From: Jidongwangia harbinensis
Lineage (GTDB): Bacteria; Actinomycetota; Actinomycetes; Mycobacteriales; Micromonosporaceae
DNA length: 64,000 nucleotides
Direction of reading: 5' to 3'
NCBI RefSeq assembly: GCF_020216025.1
Contig: NZ_JAIWNC010000039.1
Location: forward strand, 29,638-93,637
Part shown: piece after piece, positions 52,318 through 61,467 of the stretch
Position numbering within the stretch: position 1 is the first letter of the stretch
How the letters are laid out: every line of letters begins with the position of its first letter
Made by a program: the position numbers and the translations under genes
The notes under the pieces: model-generated
The model's input: the letters and a program-made list of their open reading frames with translations, nothing else
Told to the model about the DNA's origin: nothing
Databases searched by the model: none

Positions 52318-52749
52318 ATGCAGGACGAGCTGTTCAGCCCGACGATCCGGGAGCAGCCCCCGCCCGGCAAACCGCCCTGGCGGCCCGAGTCGATCCTGTA
52401 TCCGGCCTTCTTCGGCGGCCCGCTGGCCGCCGCCACGCTGGGCGTCCTCAACGGCCGCCGGCTGGCCCTGCCGCGCCCCCAGCTGCTGGCGATCGCCGCG
52501 GCCGGGCTGGTTGCCTTCGGCGCGCGGCTCGCGGTGAGCGCGACCGTGGACAGCGCCTCCGGGGTACGCCTCGCCGGCACCATCGCCGGCGTACTGGTGT
52601 GGCTGGTGGTGCTCGCGTTCCAGCGCAAGCCGTTCCGGACCTTCAGCTATCGCGGCGGCGACCCGGCGCGCCTGGTCGGCCCGGGCTTCGCGGCGTTCCT
52701 CGGTTGCGGCGCGCTGGAGGCCGTCCTGATCCTGGTCCTGGTCCGATGA
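52318..52749 (+). CDS. Small integral membrane protein
   Basis: 143 residues from the ATG at 52318. A ~25-residue cytoplasmic head (PPPGKPPWRPESILYPAFF) is followed by about four helices (FGGPLAAATLGVL, LLAIAAAGLVAFGARLAV, LAGTIAGVLVWLVVLAF, AAFLGCGALEAVLILVLV). No family recognised. The next ATG overlaps its stop. Confidence 0.75.
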   Translation: MQDELFSPTIREQPPPGKPPWRPESILYPAFFGGPLAAATLGVLNGRRLALPRPQLLAIAAAGLVAFGARLAVSATVDSASGVRLAGTIAGVLVWLVVLAFQRKPFRTFSYRGGDPARLVGPGFAAFLGCGALEAVLILVLVR

Positions 52750-53615
52750 CCGGTCCGTCGCCGGTCCTCGCCCGGGCCCAGGCGCTGCTGCTGGCCGGCC
52801 GCGCCGAGGAGTCCCTGGGCGAACTGGCCACGCTGCCCGCCGCGGAGGCGGTCGGCCTGGTCGCCATCCAGTTGCGGTGCGCCGCGCTGGCTCAGCTGGA
52901 CCGCTGGCCCGAGGTGGCCGAGGCGGCCCGCGCCGGCCTGGGCGCCGCCGGTCCCGACCCGGACCTGTTGCGCCAGCTCGGCCGGGCGGAGCACGCGCTG
53001 GGCCGCTCCGAGGTCGCCGAACGGGCGCTGCTGGACGGGCTGGCGCTGGCGCCCCAGGACGTCGACCTGCTCTGCACGTACGCCGACGTGTGCGCCGCCA
53101 ACGGCCAGGTGGACAAGGCCGCGCAACTGGTCGCGCGGGCCGCCGCGGTGGCACCGGACGCGCCGGTGGTGTACGCGACCCGGATTCAGGTGGCGTACGC
53201 CGGTGGCGACGACCGCACCGCCCAGCGGATCAGTCGCGAGTTCGTCGCCGCGTACCCGGAGAATCCCGCCGCGCATGCGCTGCTGGGCAGCACCAGCGCG
53301 GTCCGCGGGCAGGTCGGGCCGGCGTACGCGGGCTTCCGCCAGGCCGCCGCCGCGATGCCGACCGAGCAGGCGTTCGCCGAGTCGGCGATGGATCTGCGGA
53401 TCGCCCGGCACCCGCTGATGCTGCCGTTGCGGCCGATCCTGCGGTTCGGCGCGCTGAAGACCTGGGCGGTCGCGGTCGCCGCGATCTTCGGGCTGCGCGC
53501 GGCCGGCGTGCCCGCGCTGTCCGCCGTGGTGGCGGTGCTGTGGCTGCTGTTCTGCGTCTACTCCTGGGTGGTGCCGCCGCTGGTGCGCCGCTGGCTGCGC
53601 CGGAACTGGCGCTGA
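52746..53615 (+). CDS. TPR protein with C-terminal membrane helices
   Basis: 289 residues; ATG overlaps the upstream stop (ATGA). About five TPR units cover ~5-215 (e.g. LLRQLGRAEHALGRSEVAERALLDGLALAPQ split over two helices), then two hydrophobic helices near 235-275. Probably a membrane-tethered scaffold, perhaps for the divergent AAA+ protein. Confidence 0.85.
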   Translation: MTGPSPVLARAQALLLAGRAEESLGELATLPAAEAVGLVAIQLRCAALAQLDRWPEVAEAARAGLGAAGPDPDLLRQLGRAEHALGRSEVAERALLDGLALAPQDVDLLCTYADVCAANGQVDKAAQLVARAAAVAPDAPVVYATRIQVAYAGGDDRTAQRISREFVAAYPENPAAHALLGSTSAVRGQVGPAYAGFRQAAAAMPTEQAFAESAMDLRIARHPLMLPLRPILRFGALKTWAVAVAAIFGLRAAGVPALSAVVAVLWLLFCVYSWVVPPLVRRWLRRNWR

Positions 53616-54466
53616 TGCGACTGCACGTCGGGTGTGCGATGTGGACACACAAGGCCTGGGCGGGACGGTTCCTGCCGCATCCGCTGCCGGCAGCCGAGCG
53701 CCTGCGGGCGTACGCCGATTGGTGCACCGCGGTCGAGGGCAACACCACGTTCTACGCCACGCCGTCCCGGGACACCGTGGCGTCCTGGGCGCAGCAGACC
53801 GATCCCGGCTTCCGGTTCGTGGTCAAGCTGCCCAAGGCGATCACGCATGAACGCCGGCTCGCCGGTGCCGAGGCGGAACTCCGCGCGTTCCTGGCGGCGA
53901 TGGAACCACTCGGCCCGCGGGCGCACGCGCTCTGGATCCAGTTGCCCGGGTCGTTCGCGCCGGCCGACGTTCCGGTCCTGGCCGGTTTCCTGCGCCGGCT
54001 GCCGGCCGACCACCGGTACGCCGTGGAGGTGCGGCACCCCGCGTTCTTCGACGACCCCCACGCGGCCGCGCCGCTGGAGGACGTGCTGTCCGCGGCGGGC
54101 GCGGAGTGGGTGCCGTTCGACACCACCGCGTTCTTCCGGAGCCCGCCGACCAGCGACGCGGAACGCGACGCGTGGACGAAGAAGCCGCGGGTGGCGCTCC
54201 GCACGGCGGCGCTGACCGACCGGCCGATCGTCCGGTACCTCGGCCGCGACGACACCGCGCGGACGGTCGCCGGCTGGCAGCCGTGGGTGGAGGTGGTCGC
54301 CGGGTGGCTGCGTGCGGGCCGCTCGCCGACGATGTTCCTGCACACCCCGGACAACGCGGACGCGCCGCTGCTCGCCCGCCGCTTCCACGACGAGGTTCGC
54401 GCCCGGGTACCGGACCTGGAGGCGCTGCCCACGCCGCTCCCGGTGGAGCCGTCGACGCTCTTCTGA
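53615..54466 (+). CDS. DUF72 family TIM-barrel protein
   Basis: 283 residues; its ATG shares a base with the upstream stop (TGATG). Shows the DUF72 marks VGCAMWTHKAW, VEGNTTFYATPS, RFVVKLPKAITHERRL and the YAVEVRHPAFF strand. The family has a TIM-barrel-like fold with unknown activity. Confidence 0.93.
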   Translation: MRLHVGCAMWTHKAWAGRFLPHPLPAAERLRAYADWCTAVEGNTTFYATPSRDTVASWAQQTDPGFRFVVKLPKAITHERRLAGAEAELRAFLAAMEPLGPRAHALWIQLPGSFAPADVPVLAGFLRRLPADHRYAVEVRHPAFFDDPHAAAPLEDVLSAAGAEWVPFDTTAFFRSPPTSDAERDAWTKKPRVALRTAALTDRPIVRYLGRDDTARTVAGWQPWVEVVAGWLRAGRSPTMFLHTPDNADAPLLARRFHDEVRARVPDLEALPTPLPVEPSTLF

Positions 54467-54548
54467 CCGCACCTCGGACGGTGAATCCGCCGTCGACGTT
54501 GACCGTCGTCCCGGTGAGGTACCGCGCCTGCGGACCGGCCAGGAACGC
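54467..54548 (-). pseudogene. C-terminal remnant of a short-chain dehydrogenase
   Basis: Read on the minus strand this stretch encodes AFLAGPQARYLTGTTVNVDG followed by GFTVRG. That is the unmistakable C-terminal strand of an SDR of the FabG type. Nothing upstream on that strand continues the gene, because the ArsR operator and gene take its place. A leftover after replacement or deletion. Confidence 0.7.
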
Positions 54549-54556
54549 GTTATTCC

Positions 54557-54572
54557 ATCAAACCAATTTGAT
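54557..54572. promoter_or_regulatory. ArsR-type operator ATCAAA-N4-TTTGAT
   Basis: A perfect 6-4-6 dyad in an AT-rich island, 14 bases before the GTG of the ArsR fusion gene. The shape matches ArsR/SmtB-family operators (ATCAA...TTGAT). Autoregulation is likely. Confidence 0.75.
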
Positions 54573-54586
54573 GTATTGTCGGGGGC

Positions 54587-55357
54587 GTGTCCCCGTCGAC
54601 TTCGGCCGCCCCGGCGTTCGTGCGCCTGGCCGGGCATCCGCTGCGCTGGCAGTTGCTGGCCGCCCTCGCCCACAGCGACCTGCGCGTCCGGGAGCTGGTC
54701 GCGCACCTCGGCCAGCCGCAGAACCTGCTCTCCTATCACCTGCGGCTGCTCCGGGCCGGCGGCCTGGTCGCCGCGCACCGCAGCAGCTTCGACGGCCGCG
54801 ACAGCTACTACCGCCTCGATCTGGAGCGCTGCGCCCGGGCCCTGGCCGACACCGGCGCCGCGCTGCACCCGGCCCTCGCCGCACCGGCGCCGGCGATCCA
54901 CTCCGCCCGGTTCGGCCGCTCCTCGGTGCTGTTCGTGTGCACCGGCAACAGCGCCCGCTCACCGATCGCCGAGGCCCTGCTCCGCCGCTACACCGCCGGC
55001 CACGCGCGGGTGGCCAGCGCGGGCAGCCACCCCCGGCCGAGCCTGCACCCGCACGCCGTGCGGGTGCTGCGGGACGACTACGGGCTGGACGTCGCCGACC
55101 AGCGGCCCCGGCACCTGGACTCGCTCAGCGGCCGCCGGTTCGACTACGTGATCACCTTGTGCGACAAGGCGCGCGAGGTCCGGCCGGAGTTCGGTGGCCG
55201 GTCCCGCCCGCTGCACTGGAGTGTCGCCGACCCGGCCGCGGGCTCCGGCCGGCCCGGTTACGCCGCCTTCGTCCGGACCGCCGCCGACATCGACGCCCGG
55301 GTCCGGCACCTGCTGCCCGTCCTTGCCACCACCACATCGAAGGAGGTCGCGCCATGA
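54587..55357 (+). CDS. ArsR-type HTH fused to low-molecular-weight phosphatase/arsenate reductase domain
   Basis: 256 residues from a GTG at 54587. N-terminal winged helix ~5-90 (RVRELVAHLGQPQNLLSYHLRLL recognition helix region). C-terminal LMW phosphatase-type domain from ~110, with the P-loop FVCTGNSARSPIAE (Cys118, Arg124) and a late DPA segment. The fusion joins a sensor with a thiol enzyme of the ArsC type. No Cys pair typical of ArsR metal binding is obvious in the HTH part. Coupled to a VOC protein gene. Confidence 0.9.
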   Translation: MSPSTSAAPAFVRLAGHPLRWQLLAALAHSDLRVRELVAHLGQPQNLLSYHLRLLRAGGLVAAHRSSFDGRDSYYRLDLERCARALADTGAALHPALAAPAPAIHSARFGRSSVLFVCTGNSARSPIAEALLRRYTAGHARVASAGSHPRPSLHPHAVRVLRDDYGLDVADQRPRHLDSLSGRRFDYVITLCDKAREVRPEFGGRSRPLHWSVADPAAGSGRPGYAAFVRTAADIDARVRHLLPVLATTTSKEVAP

Positions 55358-55734
55358 CCGTGCCCGACCAGCTCGCCAGCGTCCGCTACCTGGTCGACGA
55401 CGTGTCGGCCGCCGTGGACTTCTACACCACGCACCTCGGCTTCCGCCTGAACACCAGCGCCGCCCCGGCCTTCGCCGACGTGGTCCGCGGCCCGCTGCGG
55501 CTGCTGCTGTCCGGACCGGCCAGTTCCGGCGCCCGCAGCACCCCCGCCGACGCCGCCGGACCGGGCCACAACCGCATCCACCTGGTCGTCGGCGACCTGG
55601 ACGCCGAGATCGACCGGCTCCGCGGCGCCGGGCTACCGTTCCGCAGCGAGCCGGTGTCCGGGCCGGGCGGACGCCAGGTGCTGATCGCCGACCCGGCCGG
55701 CAACCTGATCGAGCTGTTCCAGCCGGCCGGCTGA
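55354..55734 (+). CDS. VOC-family (glyoxalase-like) protein
   Basis: 126 residues; ATG overlaps the upstream stop (ATGA) and follows AAGGAGG. Two beta-alpha-beta-beta-beta units: VRYLVDDVSAAVDFYTTHLGF and HLVVGDLDAEIDRL, ending in the common DPAGNLIELFQP. Such proteins occur in arsenic loci, where ArsI-like members cleave C-As bonds, but the cysteine signature of ArsI is not seen. Function open. Confidence 0.88.
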   Translation: MTVPDQLASVRYLVDDVSAAVDFYTTHLGFRLNTSAAPAFADVVRGPLRLLLSGPASSGARSTPADAAGPGHNRIHLVVGDLDAEIDRLRGAGLPFRSEPVSGPGGRQVLIADPAGNLIELFQPAG

Positions 55735-55747
55735 GGACGCCGGCCGC

Positions 55748-56200
55748 TCACCGGTCGGCGCGCATCCGGGCCTCCGCCGTGCGCAGGACACCGGGCACCA
55801 GGCTGCGATGGACGGCGGACAGCGGCGGCCAGGCGACGTGTCCGACGCTGTGGTCGTACCGCAGCAGGGTCACAAGGGACACCCGCCGGTCGCCCGTGTG
55901 GATCAGCAGGTTGGCGGCCAGGAACCAGGACGCCGCCTCCAGGCGGATCCAGTCGGCCCCGCGTCCGCCGATGCGCCACCCGGCCACCGTGGTCGGTGAC
56001 CGTCCCGGACTGAGGCGGAGCTGGAGCAGCCCGCGCCAGATCGCCAGCTCCGCGACGCTGGGCACGTCGCCGAACATCGCCCGGGCCCACCGCTCCGGAG
56101 TGCCGGCCACCGGCGTGTCCCGGCTGAACTCGTCGGCGTAGTCGGCATCCGGGAACGAGCCCAGGGCACGGACGGACTCCGAGACGTGGCGGGTCGTCAT
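55748..56200 (-). CDS. DUF2867-like protein
   Basis: 150 residues from the ATG at 56200 behind GGAG. Features include ADYADEFSRDTPV near the start, WRIGGRGADWIRLEAASWFLAANLLI, and VTLLRYDHSVGHVAWPPL. This agrees with the DUF2867 group (ligand-binding-like fold). Divergent from a TetR gene with shared operators, so probably repressed by it. Confidence 0.78.
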   Translation of the reverse strand: MTTRHVSESVRALGSFPDADYADEFSRDTPVAGTPERWARAMFGDVPSVAELAIWRGLLQLRLSPGRSPTTVAGWRIGGRGADWIRLEAASWFLAANLLIHTGDRRVSLVTLLRYDHSVGHVAWPPLSAVHRSLVPGVLRTAEARMRADR

Positions 56201-56216
56201 CAGGTGCTCCAATCAG

Positions 56217-56268
56217 CTATACGCTACCGTACAAATGCAGGTTAGACCTTTTATACGGTGGCGTATAG
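56217..56268. promoter_or_regulatory. Paired TetR-type operators between divergent genes
   Basis: CTATACGCTACCGTA (56217-56231) and TACGGTGGCGTATAG (56254-56268) are inverted copies with one mismatch. Each arm is itself a near palindrome, TACG-S-TA/G-S-CGTA. Two such sites facing both promoters fit binding of two TetR dimers and control of both genes. Confidence 0.75.
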
Positions 56269-56285
56269 ACGAGGCGGGGGCGATC

Positions 56286-56843
56286 GTGGCGGCAACGCGC
56301 ACCACGCGGGAACGGTGGATCGAGGAGGGGCTGCAGGCGCTGGCCGCCGGCGGCCCGGACGCCGTCCGGGTGGAGGTGCTGGCGAAGCGGCTCGGCGTCA
56401 CCAAGGGCGGGTTCTACGGCTCCTTCGCCGACCGGGACGCGCTGCTCACCGCGATGCTCGACGCCTGGGAACGGGAGAGCACCGACCAGGTGCTCGATCA
56501 GGTGGAACGGGAGGGCGGCGACCCGAAGACCAAGATCGCGCGGGCCGGCGCACTCACCTTCTCCAACGACCGCCTGCTGCCGATCGACCTCGCGGTCCGC
56601 GACTGGGCCCGGCGTGACGGGACGGTCGCCGAGCGCCTGCGCCGGGTGGACAACCGCCGGATGGCCCTGCTGCGCCAGATGATCGGCACGTTCTGCACCG
56701 ACCCCGACGAGATCGAGGCGCGCAGCCTGCTCGCGTTCTGTGTGGCGATCGGCGAGCACTTCCTCGCCGCCGACCACGGCGACCGGACCCGGGCCCAGGT
56801 GCTCCGCCGCGCCGCCGACCTGCTCCTCGACCGGCCCGCCTAG
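56286..56843 (+). CDS. TetR-family repressor
   Basis: 185 residues from a GTG at 56286 behind GGGGG. HTH ~8-55 (TRTTRERWIEEGLQALAAGG, VEVLAKRLGVTKGGFYGSFADR) and a helical ligand domain. The DNA site is probably the paired operator just upstream. Likely target: its own gene and the divergent DUF2867-like gene. Confidence 0.93.
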   Translation: MAATRTTRERWIEEGLQALAAGGPDAVRVEVLAKRLGVTKGGFYGSFADRDALLTAMLDAWERESTDQVLDQVEREGGDPKTKIARAGALTFSNDRLLPIDLAVRDWARRDGTVAERLRRVDNRRMALLRQMIGTFCTDPDEIEARSLLAFCVAIGEHFLAADHGDRTRAQVLRRAADLLLDRPA

Positions 56844-57007
56844 ATTCGGTCCCCACTCACCACACGCCACCGCCCCGGGCACACGCGTGCGGGGTTGCGG
56901 CGCGCTCCGCGCCCGGACGCCACCCGTACCGGCCGCGTCTCCACCGGGTGGCCGGTCCACCCACCCACGGATCGACCGGTATCGTTACCCCGACCCGGGG
57001 AGGCAGC

Positions 57008-60000
57008 GTGAAGTTTCTCGTCCTGGGGCCGCTCACAGTGATCAACGGCGATCGCGCAGTCGTCCTGACCGGGCGCCGGCGTACGGTCCTCGGTGTATTG
57101 CTGGCCAACGCCGGCCAGCTCGTGCCGATGGACTACCTGGTCGACGCGGTCTGGGACGACACGCCGCCGGCCACCGCCCGGCGGCAGATCCAGAACGACA
57201 TCTCCGCCCTACGGCGGATGCTGGCCGGCGACACCATCGTCACCGACGGCGCCGGCTACCGGATCCGGCCCGGACCGGGGGAACTGGACGCGCAGGTCTT
57301 CGCGGACATGGTGGCCGAGGCGGCCGACCTGGCCCGCCGGGACCAGCCCGCGGCGGCGGCCGGCCGGCTCCGGTCCGCACTGCGGCTGTGGCGCGGGCCG
57401 TTCCTGCTGGGGCTGTCCGGCCGGGCGGTGGAGACCGCCGCGGTCCGCCTGGAGGAACAGCGGCTCACCGCCGTCGAGGACTGCCTCGATCTGGAACTGG
57501 GCCTGGGTAAGCACCGCGAGCTGGTGGGTGAGCTGGGCGAGCTGGTCGCGGCGCATCCGTTCCGGGAACGCCTGGTCGGTCAGCTCATGCTGGCCCTGCA
57601 CCGGTCGGGCCGGCAGCCGGAGGCCCTCGCCGCCTACGACCGGCTGCGGACCCACCTCGCCGACGAGCTGGGGCTCGGCCCGGGCACGTCGCTGCGGCAG
57701 TTGCACACCGCGATCCTGCGCAACGACCCGGCGGTCGACTCGTGGTCCGAGGCGCCGGTGGTTCCCGAGACGGACGACGCCGGCACCCCGGCGGTGCCCG
57801 CGCAGCTGCCGTCGGACGTACCCGGCTTCACCGGCCGGGCCGACCATCTGCGCCGGCTGGACGAGCTGGTGCCGGAACGCGCCGGTGAGGCGCCGAACGC
57901 GGTGGTCATCTCCGCCATCGCGGGCATGGCCGGCGTCGGGAAGACCACCCTGGCGGTGCACTGGGGACACCGGTCCCGGGACCGGTTCCCGGACGGCCAG
58001 CTGTACGTCAACCTCCGCGGCTTCGCGGTCGACGCACCACCGGTACGGCCGGTGGAGGCGCTCGCGCATCTGCTGCGCTCGCTGGGCGAACCGGCCGAAC
58101 GCATCCCGTCCGACGTGCAGACCGCGGCCGGCCGGTACCGCTCGCTGCTGGCCGGCCGGCGGATGCTGGTGGTTCTGGACAACGCGGCCAACGCCGACCA
58201 GGTCCGCCCGCTGCTGCCGGCCAGTTCCGGCTGCCTGGTGCTGGTCACCAGCCGGGACCGGCTGACCGGGCTGCTGGCCCGCGACGGCGCCGACAGCCTG
58301 ACCCTGGACGTGCTCCGCCCGGACGAGGCGCACGCCCTGCTGAGCGCGGTGCTCGGGGCGGACCGGGTGGCGGCCGAGCCGGCGGCGACCGCGGAGCTGG
58401 CCCGGATCTGTTCCCACCTGCCGCTGGCGTTGCGGGTGGCCGCCGCGAACCTGCTCGGTCACCCGTGGCCGAGCATCGCCGACTACGTCGCCGCGCTGCG
58501 CACCGGTGACCGCCTGACCGAACTGGAGATCGACGGCGACGAACAGACCGGGGTACGCCGTGCCTTCGACCTGTCCTGCCGCACGCTGGATCCCGACTCG
58601 TTGCGGCTGTTCCGGCTGCTGGGCCTGGTGCCCGGGCCGGACGTCACGGTGGACGCGGCCGCGGCCCTGGCCGGGACCAGCACCGCGCAGGCCCGCCGCC
58701 AACTGGACCGGCTGGTCACCGCGCACCTGGTCAACCACGCCACGATGGGCCGGTACACCTGTCACGACCTGCTGCGACACTATGCGGCGGACCGGGCCCG
58801 GACGGAGGACACCGCGGCCGACCGGGACGCGGCGCTGCGCCGGCTGTACGACTGGTACCTGCACAGTGCCGACCGCGCGGCCCGCACGCTGTACCGGCAC
58901 TCCATGCGCCTGCCGATGCCCGCCGTCGACGTGCCGGTCCCGACCGTCATGGCCGACGAGGCGGCCGCGCTCGCCTGGCTGGACCACGAACGCGGCAACC
59001 TGATCGCCGCGATCCGGCACGCCGCCGAGCACGGCCCGCGGTCCCGGGCCTGGCTGCTGGCCGACGCGCTGCGCGGCTACTTCTGGCTGGGCATGCACAC
59101 GGTCGACTGGCAGATCGCCACGCTCGCCGCGCTGGCCGCCGCGGAGGCGGAGGGCGACCTGAGCGCGCAGGCCGCGGCGCAGCTGAGCCTCGGCGATTCA
59201 CACTTCCGGCAGGGCCGGCCCGAACCGGCCATCGAGCGGTACACGGCCGCGCTGACCTTCGCGGAACAGACCGGCTGGGTGCAGTGCGAGACCGCCGCCA
59301 TCGCCAACCTGGGCGTGATCCACCGGGACGCGGGCCGGCTGCGGCCCGCCGTCGAATACCTCGACCGGGGCCTGAAACTGTGCCGTGCCAACGGCTGGCA
59401 CCACGGCGAGGCGGTCACCCTCGACGCGCTGGCCCGCGCCTACCTGCAGTGGGGACGGCTGGCGGACGCCGCCGAGTGCTGCACCACCGCGCTGGCCATC
59501 AACCGGCGGATCGGGTCGCTGCTCGGCGAGGCCACGGTGCTCGGCGACCTGGGCGAGGTACGGCACGCCCAGGGCCGCTTCGACGAGGCGGCGGAGCACC
59601 TGACCACCTCGCTGCCGCTCTTCCGCGAGCTGGGCGACCGCAGCAACGAGGCGTTCTGCCTGCGGGTGCTGGCCGCGGTACGGTCCGAGCGTGGAGCCGA
59701 CGACGAGGCCGCGCGGCTCGGCGGCGCCGCCCTGGAACTGGCCTGCGAACTCGGCGAACGCCGGATCGAGGCGGAGGTCCGGAACACGCTCGGCGTCCTC
59801 GCCCACCGCGCCGGCCGGCACCGGGAGGCGGCCGGGCACCACCGCGACGCGCTCGATCTGACCCGCAGCACCGGGGACCGGTTCACCGAGGCGGACGCGC
59901 TGATCGGCCTCGCCAACGAGGACGGGTGCCTCGGCGACCGGGACCGGGCGCTCCGCCACGCCGAGCAGGCTCTGGCGATCGCCTGCGAGGCCGAGTACCG

Positions 60001-60082
60001 GCTGCTCGAGGAGCGGAGCAAGGCCGTCATCGACGGTCTCCCGCCGGTCGCCTACGAGACCGGGGACGGCTCGGCGTCGTGA
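57008..60082 (+). CDS. Second SARP/NB-ARC/TPR regulator (AfsR-like)
   Basis: 1024 residues from a GTG at 57008 behind GGGGAGGC. DNA-binding domain ~1-90 (MDYLVDAVWDDTPP), activation domain to ~245, NB-ARC with P-loop GMAGVGKTTLAVHWG near 325, and eight or more TPRs from ~700. Same plan as the regulator at 37000-39900 and alignable along its length. No biosynthetic gene cluster is beside it here, so its targets are unknown. Confidence 0.93.
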   Translation: MKFLVLGPLTVINGDRAVVLTGRRRTVLGVLLANAGQLVPMDYLVDAVWDDTPPATARRQIQNDISALRRMLAGDTIVTDGAGYRIRPGPGELDAQVFADMVAEAADLARRDQPAAAAGRLRSALRLWRGPFLLGLSGRAVETAAVRLEEQRLTAVEDCLDLELGLGKHRELVGELGELVAAHPFRERLVGQLMLALHRSGRQPEALAAYDRLRTHLADELGLGPGTSLRQLHTAILRNDPAVDSWSEAPVVPETDDAGTPAVPAQLPSDVPGFTGRADHLRRLDELVPERAGEAPNAVVISAIAGMAGVGKTTLAVHWGHRSRDRFPDGQLYVNLRGFAVDAPPVRPVEALAHLLRSLGEPAERIPSDVQTAAGRYRSLLAGRRMLVVLDNAANADQVRPLLPASSGCLVLVTSRDRLTGLLARDGADSLTLDVLRPDEAHALLSAVLGADRVAAEPAATAELARICSHLPLALRVAAANLLGHPWPSIADYVAALRTGDRLTELEIDGDEQTGVRRAFDLSCRTLDPDSLRLFRLLGLVPGPDVTVDAAAALAGTSTAQARRQLDRLVTAHLVNHATMGRYTCHDLLRHYAADRARTEDTAADRDAALRRLYDWYLHSADRAARTLYRHSMRLPMPAVDVPVPTVMADEAAALAWLDHERGNLIAAIRHAAEHGPRSRAWLLADALRGYFWLGMHTVDWQIATLAALAAAEAEGDLSAQAAAQLSLGDSHFRQGRPEPAIERYTAALTFAEQTGWVQCETAAIANLGVIHRDAGRLRPAVEYLDRGLKLCRANGWHHGEAVTLDALARAYLQWGRLADAAECCTTALAINRRIGSLLGEATVLGDLGEVRHAQGRFDEAAEHLTTSLPLFRELGDRSNEAFCLRVLAAVRSERGADDEAARLGGAALELACELGERRIEAEVRNTLGVLAHRAGRHREAAGHHRDALDLTRSTGDRFTEADALIGLANEDGCLGDRDRALRHAEQALAIACEAEYRLLEERSKAVIDGLPPVAYETGDGSAS

Positions 60083-60205
60083 ACCGGGAAACCGGCACCG
60101 GCCTCGGGGTGCGGACGGTTGCGGTGCACGGCCTGGACGGCTGACCGCGATCTACCATGTCGACGATGCACGCCGTCTCGACCCAGTCAGGTAGGTAGAC
60201 CGCCG

Positions 60206-60574
60206 TTGTCCTCCATCACAGAGCTGACCGAGCACGTCCGGGACTTCGCGCGGGAACGTGACTGGGAGCAGTTCCACACGCCGAAGAACCTGGCCATGGC
60301 GCTGGCCGGGGAGGTCGGTGAACTCCTGGCCGAGTTCCAGTGGCTCACTCCGGAACAGTCCGCCGCGGTGATGACGGACGCCGACCTCGGACCACGGGTC
60401 CGGGCCGAGATCGGCGACGTGACCATCTATCTGGTGCGCCTGGCCGACGTGCTGGGCATCGACCTGGTGCAGGCGGCCGCGGACAAGCTGGCGGACTCCG
60501 GCCGCCGGTACACCGTGGAGGCGGCGCACGGCTCGGTGGCGAAGATCGTGGGCGACCGTCCGGCCGGTTCCTAG
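60206..60574 (+). CDS. MazG-like nucleotide pyrophosphohydrolase
   Basis: 122 residues from a TTG at 60206; no better in-frame start gives a sensible N-terminus. EVGELLAEFQW (~35-45) and EIGDVTIYLVRLAD (~72-85) provide the EExxE/ExxD metal ligands. Members hydrolyse NTPs or dCTP-like nucleotides and help keep the nucleotide pool clean. Small, single-domain (all-alpha NTP-PPase, dCTPase-like). Confidence 0.9.
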   Translation: MSSITELTEHVRDFARERDWEQFHTPKNLAMALAGEVGELLAEFQWLTPEQSAAVMTDADLGPRVRAEIGDVTIYLVRLADVLGIDLVQAAADKLADSGRRYTVEAAHGSVAKIVGDRPAGS

Positions 60575-60589
60575 CCGCTCACCGGCCGG

Positions 60590-61330
60590 TCACTCCCGGG
60601 TGGCGAGTCCACCCCAGAAGGCGTCCGGTACCTGCTCCGGCGGACCGTCCGGCCGCCACCGGGCCACCGGCACGATGCCGTCGGCGGTGGGTGTCCAGCG
60701 ACCGAGCAGGGCGCCGAACGCGGCCGGCTCGCGCATGTGGAACGCCGGGCCCATCATCGCCAGCGCCTGCGGGTGGCCGGCGAGTTCGGTGCTGTCGAAG
60801 TCGAAGGCGAGCATGCTGCCGGCGGGCACCGCGTCGTACATCGCGTCCAGCGCCTTGGCCAGTGCCGGATCGTCAAGGAACGCGGCGAGCCCCAGGAACA
60901 CCAGCCCGACCGGCCGGACCGCACGCTCCGGCAGGATCCGGTCGAGCGCGGCGCGGTCGATCGACTCCAGGTCGGTGGCGTCGCCGACGACGTAGTCGAC
61001 GTGCTCCAGCCCGGCCAGCAGTGTGCGGCCGACCGCCGCGACCTGCGGGTCCACATCGGTGTACAGCACCCGCGCACCGGGGGCGGCCTGGTGCACGTTG
61101 CCCTGCGCGGGCACCCCGGCGCCGAACACCAGGAACTGGTCGACGCCGCCGGCCGCGAGGTGCCGCACCGCCCGGCCGGAGAAGGCGCGCAGCGAGCGGA
61201 AGATGGCGGCACACGGCCCGTACGCCGATTCGAACGCCCGCGCCGCCTGGACGTCCACCGGATGGTGCTGGTCCCCGCCCAGCCAGTAGTCGATCATACG
61301 AGCGGTGCTGGGTGACTCTGGTGTCGCCAC
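60590..61330 (-). CDS. DUF574-type SAM-dependent methyltransferase
   Basis: 246 residues from a GTG at 61330 behind GCGAGGA. It begins with the family mark STARMIDYWLGGDQHHPVD, has FLVFGAGVPAQGNVHQ, VLYTDVDP and VVGDATDL for SAM binding. The usual GSGLPT-type loop reads FGAGVPAQG. These enzymes are abundant and functionally unassigned in actinomycetes. Confidence 0.9.
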   Translation of the reverse strand: MATPESPSTARMIDYWLGGDQHHPVDVQAARAFESAYGPCAAIFRSLRAFSGRAVRHLAAGGVDQFLVFGAGVPAQGNVHQAAPGARVLYTDVDPQVAAVGRTLLAGLEHVDYVVGDATDLESIDRAALDRILPERAVRPVGLVFLGLAAFLDDPALAKALDAMYDAVPAGSMLAFDFDSTELAGHPQALAMMGPAFHMREPAAFGALLGRWTPTADGIVPVARWRPDGPPEQVPDAFWGGLATRE

Positions 61331-61467
61331 GGTTTCCTCGCCTGTCGTTCACGCGGTTGTCGGTCCGCACAGTCAACCATCGGTGAACCGCCGCGGGCTG
61401 CCGCCCGTTGTTGCCGCAGACCATGCCCACCGTTTCGGGGCGTGGCTTCTGCGAGACGGAGGCGTCC

